Source of the DNA: a virus
Strand: one strand, 5' to 3'
IMG/VR virus record: IMGVR_UViG_3300027980_000073
Location: 1-35,630 of that record
Length of the DNA: 35,630 nucleotides
Part shown: positions 6,671-12,496 of the stretch, in pieces
How positions within the stretch are numbered: the first letter of the stretch is position 1
How the letters are laid out: every line of letters begins with the position of its first letter
Notes under the pieces: generated by a model
Told to the model about the DNA's origin: nothing
The model's database searches: none
The model's input: only the letters and a program-made list of their open reading frames with translations
Program-made: the position numbers and the translations under genes

Positions 6671-6802
6671 ATGAAACACGTGAACAGGTCAACAGTTAGA
6701 ATACCAGACGAGCTTTACAAGAAACTAGTTAAGTCGGCAGAAGAAAATCACAGATCAATCAACAGCGAGATTATTGCAGCAATTACAACGTGGGTTAAAT
6801 AG
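6671..6802 (+). CDS. Arc-like ribbon-helix-helix transcriptional repressor
   Basis: This 43-residue protein fits the Arc/Mnt fold. The strand STVRIPDEL at 7-15 would lie in the DNA major groove, helix A is at 14-26, and helix B contains HRSINSEIIAAI at 27-38. The dimer should bind palindromic operators. It is the first gene behind a promoter with a 5-bp inverted repeat on its -35 box, with GAGGAGG before the ATG, consistent with autorepression as for P22 Arc. Confidence 0.85.
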   Translation: MKHVNRSTVRIPDELYKKLVKSAEENHRSINSEIIAAITTWVK

Positions 6803-6815
6803 GAGGGTATAGAGT

Positions 6816-7217
6816 ATGAATGATATGTTTATAGCAATAGTGATCACATTTATTATTACATCAGCAGTAGTAGCTACTGGATTAATAACAGATCACAATA
6901 AGAGGATTAACAAGTTGAAAGAAACTCTAGCGAATGAACGTGTTTATAGCCAATCAGTTAACTATAAGAACACAGTTCAAAAGAAACAGATAGAAGAACT
7001 ACGCAAATGTGTAAAGTCGCTTAAATTGAGTGTTAAGACGCTTAGACGAGATAATGATCATTTAGAGAAAAGGGACTTACTTTTATTTGAAGCAGTTAAC
7101 ATTCTGCATGTAGTTACTGAAGTAACGAAGGATAAAACAGCCACAGTAATAGACGTTGAGGAGCAAGTTAAGAAGATAGCGCCGTTTATTAAGAAGGTTC
7201 AAGGTGGTGTAAAATGA
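6816..7217 (+). CDS. Membrane-anchored coiled-coil protein
   Basis: This 133-residue product has an N-terminal transmembrane helix (about 4-26) followed by a long Lys/Glu-rich coiled coil (about 30-85) and a short helical tail. The topology would place the coiled coil in the cytoplasm or outside, depending on orientation; the positive residues after the helix favour the cytoplasm. GGAGGG precedes the ATG. It is cotranscribed with the Arc-like gene and might be a membrane tether or host-interaction protein. No family recognised. Confidence 0.65.
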   Translation: MNDMFIAIVITFIITSAVVATGLITDHNKRINKLKETLANERVYSQSVNYKNTVQKKQIEELRKCVKSLKLSVKTLRRDNDHLEKRDLLLFEAVNILHVVTEVTKDKTATVIDVEEQVKKIAPFIKKVQGGVK

Positions 7218-7486
7218 GTATTTATGCGACTAGAGAGTTAGGGAAAGGTATACCAAGTTTAAAAGTTGAAGAAAAAATTAATCATAGATCAGAATGTAAG
7301 TGTTATAAAATTGACATTGAAATATTAAACAGGCTTTATCCGACCGTAAGATTTGCAAATCTTGATGCACAAAACAAGTTTCATAATAAAGTTAATGACG
7401 ATACAGTTTTATTAGCTGGGCGAACTGCTGGTAAAACAACGAAGGGTGGAGTGAATGAGCGCAAAACTATTACACGTTACTCGTAA
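7214..7486 (+). CDS. Hypothetical protein with Gly/Lys-rich C-terminus
   Basis: This 90-residue ORF starts on the stop of the previous gene (ATGA) with AAGGTGG upstream. The first 60 residues are of mixed charge with a CKC pair. The C-terminal part includes LLAGRTAGKTT, which superficially resembles a P-loop but is one residue too short between the glycines, and no other ATPase motif is present. It overlaps the next gene by 32 bases, unusually long here. Function unknown. Confidence 0.55.
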   Translation: MSIYATRELGKGIPSLKVEEKINHRSECKCYKIDIEILNRLYPTVRFANLDAQNKFHNKVNDDTVLLAGRTAGKTTKGGVNERKTITRYS

Positions 7487-7754
7487 GCAACTTGGAAAAC
7501 TTATCGAGGAGCACTCAGATGAAATAATAAACAAAGCAAGAGAAACAATCACAACTGAAATGGTGAACAAGTCTACGTTAGCGCTTATAAAGGTATTACA
7601 CGATGATTTAGGATATGGAAAGCTAAGAGTTGAACGGTTTATTAAATCTTACAACGAAGTATTTGAAGCTTTCTGCGAAGGGTATGTTGAGTTTGATGAT
7701 TTAGCTGAGTTAGCGAAAGAGATTGGAGTTGGAACATATGAACGTACATCATAA
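7455..7754 (+). CDS. Hypothetical helical early-region protein
   Basis: This 99-residue, largely helical ORF overlaps its upstream neighbour by 32 bases and has AAGGGTGGAGTG before its ATG. The layout (basic N-terminus, then ALIKVLHDDLGYGKLRVERF at 43-62, then an acidic end) resembles small proteins found in the early regions of many Gram-positive phages, none with a known function. Its end overlaps the next gene by 17 bases. Confidence 0.65.
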   Translation: MSAKLLHVTRKQLGKLIEEHSDEIINKARETITTEMVNKSTLALIKVLHDDLGYGKLRVERFIKSYNEVFEAFCEGYVEFDDLAELAKEIGVGTYERTS

Positions 7755-7890
7755 CATGACTATGAACGGTATGAAAGAAAGTAAAGTAAGAATGGATAAA
7801 TGCAACGGCTGCGAAGAATGGCTAAAGCTAGAGTGTGATTGTGTCAGTTGCTTAGAAGAGTTTAGGAGGTTACACGATGTTCGAAGATAA
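7738..7890 (+). CDS. Small Cys-rich zinc-finger-like protein
   Basis: This 50-residue ORF has two Cys pairs: C22-x2-C25 and, after a short linker, C33-x-C35-x2-C38. That suggests a single zinc site. It overlaps both neighbours, by 17 bases upstream and 14 bases downstream, and its end carries the AGGAGG site of the next gene. Function unknown. The exact start is uncertain because several in-frame ATGs follow. Confidence 0.5.
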   Translation: MNVHHNMTMNGMKESKVRMDKCNGCEEWLKLECDCVSCLEEFRRLHDVRR

Positions 7891-8011
7891 ATTGAAACAG
7901 TATGACGAACTAGAAAAGCATATTGATCACGAACGTAAACACGAGGACTTGCAAAACAGGATTGACCTTGCCGAAAGAGTATGGGGTATTAAACATGAAA
8001 ACATTACTTAG
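7877..8011 (+). CDS. Small coiled-coil hypothetical protein
   Basis: This 44-residue ORF has an ideal TTAGGAGG site before ATG 7877. The product is a highly charged helix rich in His, Glu and Lys (ELEKHIDHERKHEDL). It overlaps the methyltransferase start by 17 bases, so it may couple translation of that gene. No family recognised. Confidence 0.55.
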   Translation: MFEDKLKQYDELEKHIDHERKHEDLQNRIDLAERVWGIKHENIT

Positions 8012-8768
8012 GTATCCTGGTGGTAAAGCTAAAGCGGTGAAAAAAATAATAGAGTATTTCCCAAAAGATTTAACAGAAATGAATTCGGTGTTTTTCGGTG
8101 GCGGCGCAATAGAATTACACATGATGTCGGAAGGTGTTAAAGTTAATGGTTACGACAATTTTAGTCAGCTTGTTACTTTTTGGGATATGGTTAGCAATGA
8201 AACGGCTAAACAATGCGTGATTGATGAAATCAAAAAATATAGAGTAGGCACTATCGATAAAAAGACATTTAAAAAATTACAAACCGATTTAATATATAAC
8301 GACCTTACTAATATTGAAGTAGCATCGAAATTTTTTATAGTAAATAGATGTTCTTTTTCTGGCACTACGTTGTCGGGTGGTATGTCACCCAATACACCTA
8401 GATACACTGAATCAAGCGTTAATAAATTAAAAGCATTTGATGGTTCTTTATTAGACATAACGAAAGCAGATTTCGAAGATTCTTTAACTTTTTTTATAGG
8501 TAAAAATGACTTTAAATATTGCGATCCACCATATCTCATAGAGTCTAACTTGTATGGCATTAAAGGCAAAAGTCACAAGGAATTTGACCATGACTTGTTT
8601 GCCAATTGCATAAAAAAACATAGTAATTGGATAATTTCTTATAATGATTGTGATTGGGTGAGAGAATCTTACAAAGAGTACGAGATAAAAGAGTTGAAGT
8701 TTCAATATGGAACGAGCAAGAGTAAAACCGAGTTATTAATACTAAACATTAGGAGGAAACATGATTGA
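7995..8768 (+). CDS. D12-class DNA N6-adenine methyltransferase (Dam-like)
   Basis: I chose ATG 7995 (257 residues) because the family motif LLRYPGGKAK then falls at residues 4-13, its usual place; the longer frame from 7923 adds residues foreign to the family. The AdoMet-binding FFGGGAIEL is at 33-41, NRCSFSGT at 117-124, the catalytic DPPY at 177-180, and a TELLILN strand near the C-terminus. All core motifs are intact, so it should be active, probably protecting phage DNA from host restriction. Target specificity (often GATC in this class) cannot be read from sequence. No cognate restriction gene is present. The ribosome site is weak, suggesting coupling. Confidence 0.92.
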   Translation: MKTLLRYPGGKAKAVKKIIEYFPKDLTEMNSVFFGGGAIELHMMSEGVKVNGYDNFSQLVTFWDMVSNETAKQCVIDEIKKYRVGTIDKKTFKKLQTDLIYNDLTNIEVASKFFIVNRCSFSGTTLSGGMSPNTPRYTESSVNKLKAFDGSLLDITKADFEDSLTFFIGKNDFKYCDPPYLIESNLYGIKGKSHKEFDHDLFANCIKKHSNWIISYNDCDWVRESYKEYEIKELKFQYGTSKSKTELLILNIRRKHD

Positions 8769-8982
8769 GTTAATCTGTGTTGACTCTACAGGGTGTAGTG
8801 AACTAACTAACGGCCTTATACATAAAGTACGCTTACATGGCGATTATGTGCGGTATATGAATAGAGATTACAGAAGAACTAGGTTTAAACGAGTAAAGCC
8901 GTATCATGTGAAAGGTTTGGGACTAGTAACTAGAGAGTGGTTAAACGAAGCTAATAATATGGCTAACAGGAGGTTAACGTGA
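8761..8982 (+). CDS. Hypothetical basic protein
   Basis: This 73-residue ORF starts 8 bases inside the methyltransferase gene behind AGGAGG. The product is basic (pI clearly above 9 by inspection), with short beta-prone segments (GLIHKVRLHGDYV, RTRFKRVKPYHV) that could form a small SH3-like barrel. Its end supplies the AGGAGG site for the next gene. Function unknown. Confidence 0.65.
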   Translation: MIELICVDSTGCSELTNGLIHKVRLHGDYVRYMNRDYRRTRFKRVKPYHVKGLGLVTREWLNEANNMANRRLT

Positions 8983-9149
8983 TTGATTACATATATATAG
9001 CTGTAATAGTATACCTATCACTTGGGATAGTATGGGTATATGGCGCTAGAAAGGTAGAGGTTAATTTAAGGTTTGCTTATGTAGTCTTGTGGCTACCAGC
9101 GCTTATATACGCACTGTGGTGCTTGTGTGGTACGAAGGGTGGCAATTAA
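8979..9149 (+). CDS. Small two-TM membrane protein
   Basis: A 56-residue ORF starts with GTG 8979 immediately behind AACAGGAGGTTAAC. It encodes two hydrophobic helices (about 3-21 and 33-51) joined by a short basic loop (ARKVEVNLR), giving a hairpin membrane topology. Its stop overlaps the RusA start (TAATG). A holin-like or superinfection role is possible but unsupported, and the position is early rather than late. Confidence 0.6.
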   Translation: MIDYIYIAVIVYLSLGIVWVYGARKVEVNLRFAYVVLWLPALIYALWCLCGTKGGN

Positions 9150-9505
9150 TGAGATTTGAAATACCCGGCACGTTACCAAATTTAAACACATACACAAAAG
9201 AAAACAGGTCCAATAAGTACGCTGGCAACAACTTAAAGAAGGACACAGAGAAGTTAATAAGTCTGTACATACCAAAGTATAAGCCGTACGAAAAACCTGT
9301 TACAATCGAATTTCATTGGGTAGAACCTAATAAGCGTAGAGACCTAGACAACATTGCTTTCGCTAAAAAGTTTATACTCGATGCTCTTGTTAAGTCGGGA
9401 GTGTTGCAAGGGGACGGATGGCGACACGTTGAAGGTTTCACAGACAAGTTTAGTGTAGACAAGAAGAATCCGAGAGTTGAGGTGAGTATATATGAGGAAG
9501 ATTAA
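9149..9505 (+). CDS. rusA: RusA-family Holliday junction resolvase
   Basis: I chose ATG 9149 (118 residues), which overlaps the upstream stop and puts FEIPGTLPNLN at the N-terminus as in RusA. The acidic catalytic residues are visible: RRDLDN gives D65 and D67, and QGDGW gives D89, matching the RusA aspartates, with ILDAL between. It resolves Holliday junctions and branched DNA before packaging, acting with Erf and SSB of the same early region. The length matches the family. Confidence 0.92.
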   Translation: MRFEIPGTLPNLNTYTKENRSNKYAGNNLKKDTEKLISLYIPKYKPYEKPVTIEFHWVEPNKRRDLDNIAFAKKFILDALVKSGVLQGDGWRHVEGFTDKFSVDKKNPRVEVSIYEED

Positions 9506-9698
9506 ATTCATAGAAAGAGTTAAATTGTCATTGACCGTATTTGGTTTGTCATTTAATTCATTGCACCTGTGTTGTCCTAAGTGCGATTCGCTTATAAAAA
9601 AACAAATTACACATATTAATGACAATACAAAATACAGATACGAATTAGAGTGTGAGTGCGGAGCGAAAGGTATTTGTACTGAGGATTGGTCATTATGA
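9492..9698 (+). CDS. Small zinc-ribbon-like protein
   Basis: This 68-residue ORF overlaps RusA by 14 bases. It has a basic N-terminus, CCPKC at 27-31 and C-x-CG near 54-57, the two knuckles of a zinc ribbon, with beta-prone sequence between. Its first codons (MRKIK) and start-site bases are shared with the next ORF, suggesting local duplication of the start region. Function unknown. Confidence 0.6.
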   Translation: MRKIKFIERVKLSLTVFGLSFNSLHLCCPKCDSLIKKQITHINDNTKYRYELECECGAKGICTEDWSL

Positions 9699-9820
9699 GG
9701 AAGATTAGACCGTACAAGCACAGGGTTAAGTATGTAATAGGTAAAGAGGTTGTGGCTGAGGTGTTTACTACTAGGCCACAGGTAGGCATCAATCATACGT
9801 ATAATGTAATAGACGTGTAG
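9695..9820 (+). CDS. Small basic hypothetical protein
   Basis: This 41-residue ORF starts on the previous stop (ATGA). The product is basic and beta-prone, with no cysteine. The first 13 bases of the gene repeat those of the preceding gene start at 9492. No good ribosome site is seen, so translational coupling is assumed. Confidence 0.5.
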   Translation: MRKIRPYKHRVKYVIGKEVVAEVFTTRPQVGINHTYNVIDV

Positions 9821-9858
9821 TATTCCGTAAATAAGTATTTTGAGAAGAGGTTTAGATT

Positions 9859-10086
9859 ATGAAAAAATTAAGTAGTCACGAGTTAGCTAATAAGCTTTTA
9901 TCACTACCAGATGGTGAGTGCAAGATTATTACTGAACCATTTGCTACAAGAGGATTGGTTGAGGGTGACATATTCATTGTGGAACCTAAAGAAGAAGAAA
10001 TGCTTGATGTAGAGAATGGTGAAACGAAATCTAGGCAACGCGTACTAGGCAACCTAAATATCACTTATGGAGAAGTGTATATTTAA
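9859..10086 (+). CDS. Hypothetical protein, last gene of the rightward unit
   Basis: This 75-residue ORF has GAGAAGAGG upstream of its ATG. The product is acidic, with a helical N-terminus (SSHELANKLLSLPDG) followed by beta-prone sequence (CKIITEP, GDIFIVEP). It is separated from upstream genes by 38 bases and is followed 33 bases later by a strong terminator. No family recognised. Confidence 0.65.
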   Translation: MKKLSSHELANKLLSLPDGECKIITEPFATRGLVEGDIFIVEPKEEEMLDVENGETKSRQRVLGNLNITYGEVYI

Positions 10087-10118
10087 TATACCCTAAATGA
10101 ATCTTTAAAGAATAGAGT

Positions 10119-10149
10119 AAACCCCCAACCATAACGGAAGGGGGTTTTT
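10119..10149 (+). terminator. Strong Rho-independent terminator of the rightward unit
   Basis: AAACCCCC (10119-10126) pairs with GGGGGTTT (10140-10147), an 8-bp stem with five G-C pairs and a 13-base loop, followed by T residues. It ends rightward transcription just before the convergent leftward genes. Confidence 0.9.
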
Positions 10150-10164
10150 AGTGAGAGTATAAAT

Positions 10165-10191
10165 AGATAATCGAGTATGAGAAGATTATCT
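10165..10191. repeat. Inverted repeat between the two convergent terminators
   Basis: AGATAATC (10165-10172) and GATTATCT (10184-10191) are perfect inverted repeats around an 11-base loop. The gap 10150-10252 holds no convincing gene. The element lacks a T-run, so it is not a simple terminator; it may be a protein site or a remnant. Confidence 0.45.
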
Positions 10192-10252
10192 TGTTATTGT
10201 ATTAATACAGAAATCGACTTGGCGGAAGAGTCTGTATGTAGATTATACCAAT

Positions 10253-10277
10253 AAAAAAGCGCCCTGTCAAAGAGCGC
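10253..10277 (-). terminator. Rho-independent terminator of the leftward late genes
   Basis: On the minus strand GCGCTCT (10277-10271) pairs with AGGGCGC (10265-10259) around a 5-base loop with one G-T pair, followed by six T. It lies 7 bases after the holin stop and ends the whole leftward late transcript. Confidence 0.9.
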
Positions 10278-10283
10278 AATATT

Positions 10284-10484
10284 CTATTTTTTCTCTTCCT
10301 TATTAAAAAAGAACGCCATTACCATTGTAGCTAACGGTGCGTATACCTCAATAGGTACAAATTGATTAACAAACGCATATGTTAACGCTGTTATGACCAT
10401 GAGTGAAATAATTGATTTTATTTTAAACAAATTAGCCACATTTAAAACTAATGTTTCTAAAGCTTTAAGCAATACATCTTTCAT
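10284..10484 (-). CDS. Putative holin
   Basis: I chose ATG 10484 (66 residues): it overlaps the amidase stop (TAATG) and is preceded by GGAGGAAAT; an in-frame GTG at 10505 lacks that. The product has an amphipathic N-terminus (KDVLLKALETLVLNVANLFK) and two hydrophobic stretches (about 25-41 and 46-60), then a charged NKEEKK end. This topology, its last position in the operon and its place beside the amidase and XhlA-like gene fit a class II holin. No specific family motif is visible. Confidence 0.7.
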   Translation of the reverse strand: MKDVLLKALETLVLNVANLFKIKSIISLMVITALTYAFVNQFVPIEVYAPLATMVMAFFFNKEEKK

Positions 10485-11023
10485 TATTTCCTCCTTAGAT
10501 ACCACACAATGTCAGCAACTATTACATCAGCTACTCTTTGTTGGTATTCTTCTGTTTTCATCATGTTACGATCTGTTGAGTTGGTAAAAAATCCATTCTC
10601 AGTTAAAATACTAGGGTGTTTTACATCTTCTATAATTGCCAAGTCTGTCCACGTGCCGTCCTCATATAAGTGTATACCGTTGCCATGCAAGTCGAAACCG
10701 TTATCTTGCAAATGTTTAACATGTTGTTTGGCTAGTTCTGTTTGACTCCATACAAAGCAACAACACCCGTCTACAGACTCACTACCGCTTGCGTTACCAT
10801 GTATTGAGTAAACCAAATCGTATTCATTAGAGTTATATACCCACACACGTTCGTTAAGGTCTATTTCTTCGCTATGTGGTGATTGTAGGCAGTCATAATC
10901 TACACCTAGCTTATCTAACTTATCCATAACTTTAATAGCTACTTCAGAGTTAAACCAATGTTCCGAGAAATCCCCATATCCCTTGCCTGGGGTGTCAGTA
11001 CCATGACCTATATCAATAGCCAC
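10484..11023 (-). CDS. N-acetylmuramoyl-L-alanine amidase (Amidase_3), endolysin catalytic part
   Basis: The 179-residue frame from GTG 11023 contains the full Amidase_3 zinc and catalytic set: H7 in DIGHG, E27 in NSEVA, H75 in SIHGNAS and E142 in LTENGFF. It cleaves the amide bond between the stem peptide and muramic acid for lysis. No ribosome site precedes GTG 11023, and the frame is open upstream to the slippery heptamer GGGAAAG at the end of the S8/SLH gene. I therefore infer that the amidase is mainly made as a -1 frameshift fusion of 478 residues. Independent initiation at GTG cannot be excluded. Confidence 0.9.
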   Translation of the reverse strand: MAIDIGHGTDTPGKGYGDFSEHWFNSEVAIKVMDKLDKLGVDYDCLQSPHSEEIDLNERVWVYNSNEYDLVYSIHGNASGSESVDGCCCFVWSQTELAKQHVKHLQDNGFDLHGNGIHLYEDGTWTDLAIIEDVKHPSILTENGFFTNSTDRNMMKTEEYQQRVADVIVADIVWYLRRK

Positions 11024-11050
11024 AGTACCGACTAGGGGTGCTACTTTCCC
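10994..11050 (-). other. Probable programmed -1 ribosomal frameshift site
   Basis: At 11050-11044 the minus strand reads G GGA AAG directly before the TAG stop (11043-11041) of the S8/SLH gene. GGGAAAG fits X-XXY-YYZ and is the heptamer used in lambda gpG-T. After an 11-base spacer, GTCGGTAC (11032-11025) pairs with GTACTGAC (11001-10994). The 23-base interior pairs further (TGGC-TAT with ATA-G-GTCA around TGAT), giving a long, nearly continuous hairpin. A -1 slip joins the S8/SLH frame exactly to the amidase frame with seven linking codons before GTG 11023. Confidence 0.75.
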
Positions 11051-11919
11051 AAGTCTCTATCTCTTAATACAGCATACCTAGCAAGGGTTAACGGTTCGTT
11101 AGGGTGAATATTACCGTTTTCATCACCTTTTAAAATTCCATCGTTAACCATTCTTTGCAATGAATCTTGCGCCCACTCTGGAGCAGTGTGTAAATCTTTA
11201 GGAATCATGTATAACTCTCCTTCTCTATATTCGTAATAGCCTTTACCTGTTTTTAAATCAAAACCAAGTTCGCCAATGTCTGTTACATACTTATCTACCG
11301 TTGCTGTGATTTCCTTGCGTGTAATGTCACGACCAAACTTTCTAAAGAAGTCACTTGCCATATTCCAAACCATCGCTCCGTGCTGATCCACTGAGAACGA
11401 AGTTCCCTCTTTTACCCCTGTGACTTCTGTTGAGACTTTCCAATCGCCACCATCCCAGTACTCAATAGGTATGCCTGTAATACCAGAGTAAGTAACGGCG
11501 CCAAATCCCCAAGAACTATAGTCTTTATGTCGCATAGTAGGGGTAATTGCTGCTATTGCTGTCCAATATGGTTTTTTAGCTAGTGCTGTTTCACCTTCTG
11601 AGTCTTCATTACCAGCCGATGTGATCATATATATTTCACTTGAGTAGTCCTTTAACCAGAAGCTACCTCTTAAATCGCCAACGCTTGCACTTATAATGAG
11701 TACTTCTTGATGATGTTTAGATAAGTATTCTTTAAGGTGCATATATGGCACTGTGACAATGCGTATACGGCTTTTCTCCCAATGTCTTATAGTTCCTATG
11801 CTGTAGTTTAAATGCTTGCTAGACTTCAATCTGAGTCCGTTCTCAACGTCTATGTCATATGGTTTCTCAGCGTCATAACCTTCGCCATATTCTACCTTTA
11901 GGTATATGTGTCGCTTCAC
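11041..11919 (-). CDS. Degenerate S8 subtilase-like protein with SLH-like wall-binding segment
   Basis: This 292-residue protein has the C-terminal half of a subtilase fold: SAGN at 101-104 (oxyanion-hole Asn region), GTSFS at 172-176 (the Ser motif), then helices and DIGELGFDLKTGKG at 214-226, which matches the end of S8 domains. The Asp and His motifs are not recognisable in the shortened N-terminus, so proteolysis is doubtful. Residues 245-290 match an SLH repeat (PEWAQDSLQRMVNDGILKGD..G..HPN), usually a wall-polysaccharide binder. GTG 11919 has AAGGAGG five bases away and overlaps the HhH stop. The 3' end carries the frameshift heptamer that would append the amidase. Confidence 0.75.
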   Translation of the reverse strand: MKRHIYLKVEYGEGYDAEKPYDIDVENGLRLKSSKHLNYSIGTIRHWEKSRIRIVTVPYMHLKEYLSKHHQEVLIISASVGDLRGSFWLKDYSSEIYMITSAGNEDSEGETALAKKPYWTAIAAITPTMRHKDYSSWGFGAVTYSGITGIPIEYWDGGDWKVSTEVTGVKEGTSFSVDQHGAMVWNMASDFFRKFGRDITRKEITATVDKYVTDIGELGFDLKTGKGYYEYREGELYMIPKDLHTAPEWAQDSLQRMVNDGILKGDENGNIHPNEPLTLARYAVLRDRDLGK

Positions 11920-12173
11920 CTAAACCTCCTTTTCAATAACTCAATTGTTTTATCTCCTATCCCATTAACTAAAACTAATTCAGCCATTTCGGCGCCTGGG
12001 TTAGATTCTAAATAATCAAGTATCTTTGTCGCTTTTATATCACCTATCTCGTGTATACTTATTAATTCAAAATAATCAGCTTCATGTATGCTAGGTTTAT
12101 ATACCAAACTAATTATAATAAGTAATAGAGACAGGGATATAGCAGTTATAATTACAATATCCCTTCTCTTCAT
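11916..12173 (-). CDS. Membrane-anchored helix-hairpin-helix (ComEA-like) protein
   Basis: I chose ATG 12173 (85 residues) because AGGTGGG lies just upstream; the GTG at 12182 overlaps that site. The N-terminus has KRR and one transmembrane helix (about 6-26). The rest matches the tandem HhH of ComEA: ELISIHEIGDIKATKILDYL, then MAELVLVNGIGDKTIELLKR. In ComEA this domain binds double-stranded DNA outside the membrane during uptake. Its position between XhlA and the lysin genes is unexpected. It may bind DNA at the envelope during ejection or lysis, or act in superinfection exclusion (inference). Confidence 0.75.
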   Translation of the reverse strand: MKRRDIVIITAISLSLLLIIISLVYKPSIHEADYFELISIHEIGDIKATKILDYLESNPGAEMAELVLVNGIGDKTIELLKRRFR

Positions 12174-12174
12174 A

Positions 12175-12405
12175 TTACCCACCTACTACTAAGCCAAATA
12201 CAGTTAGTCCTATTGATACTATGATACCAACTAACAAACCATTGTTTTTTTGACCGTTAGAGTCAAGCCTAGCAACGATTTTATTAATGCCATCTTTCAA
12301 CTCTTGTATGTCTTCTTTCATCGTGGACGTTCTTTCCTCTAGTATCGACACTCGCTTATCTAGCTTATGCACCTCTGGACAATTACTGCAATCTTTTTCT
12401 GACAT
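12175..12405 (-). CDS. xhlA: XhlA-like holin-associated protein
   Basis: This 76-residue protein has a CSNCPE start, a coiled coil (about 12-48, HKLDKRVSILEERTSTMKED) and a C-terminal transmembrane helix (about 55-74). That is the layout of the XhlA/hemolysin family encoded beside holin and amidase in Bacillus phages and prophages. It likely assists the holin at the membrane during lysis. It overlaps the upstream TM peptide by 23 bases. Confidence 0.75.
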   Translation of the reverse strand: MSEKDCSNCPEVHKLDKRVSILEERTSTMKEDIQELKDGINKIVARLDSNGQKNNGLLVGIIVSIGLTVFGLVVGG

Positions 12406-12496
12406 GGAATTTACCCCACTTGTATAGTTTTTCTAGCGCTGTGCATATTACTAAGATTGAAAACACTGTCGTTATTATCCATACAGCATTAATCAT
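12383..12496 (-). CDS. Small single-TM peptide at the start of the lysis cassette
   Basis: This 37-residue ORF has GGGAGG before ATG 12496, which overlaps the stop of the internal virion protein (ATGA). One hydrophobic helix spans about 3-21, followed by a basic tail (KLYKWGKFHVRKR). It overlaps the XhlA-like gene by 23 bases in another frame. It could be a holin partner or antiholin, but nothing in the sequence proves it. Confidence 0.6.
   Translation of the reverse strand: MINAVWIITTVFSILVICTALEKLYKWGKFHVRKRLQ

Noticed and set aside
7214-7486. Apparent P-loop AGRTAGKTT
   Set aside because: Spacing between glycines is one residue short of GxxxxGKT and no Walker B or other ATPase feature is present in 90 residues.
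10185-10250. Sequence vaguely like a tRNA 3' part ending in ACCA
   Set aside because: No matching acceptor, D or T arms could be drawn.
10177-10254. A 25-codon plus-strand ORF between the two terminators
   Set aside because: No ribosome site, no promoter, and it lies after the rightward terminator.
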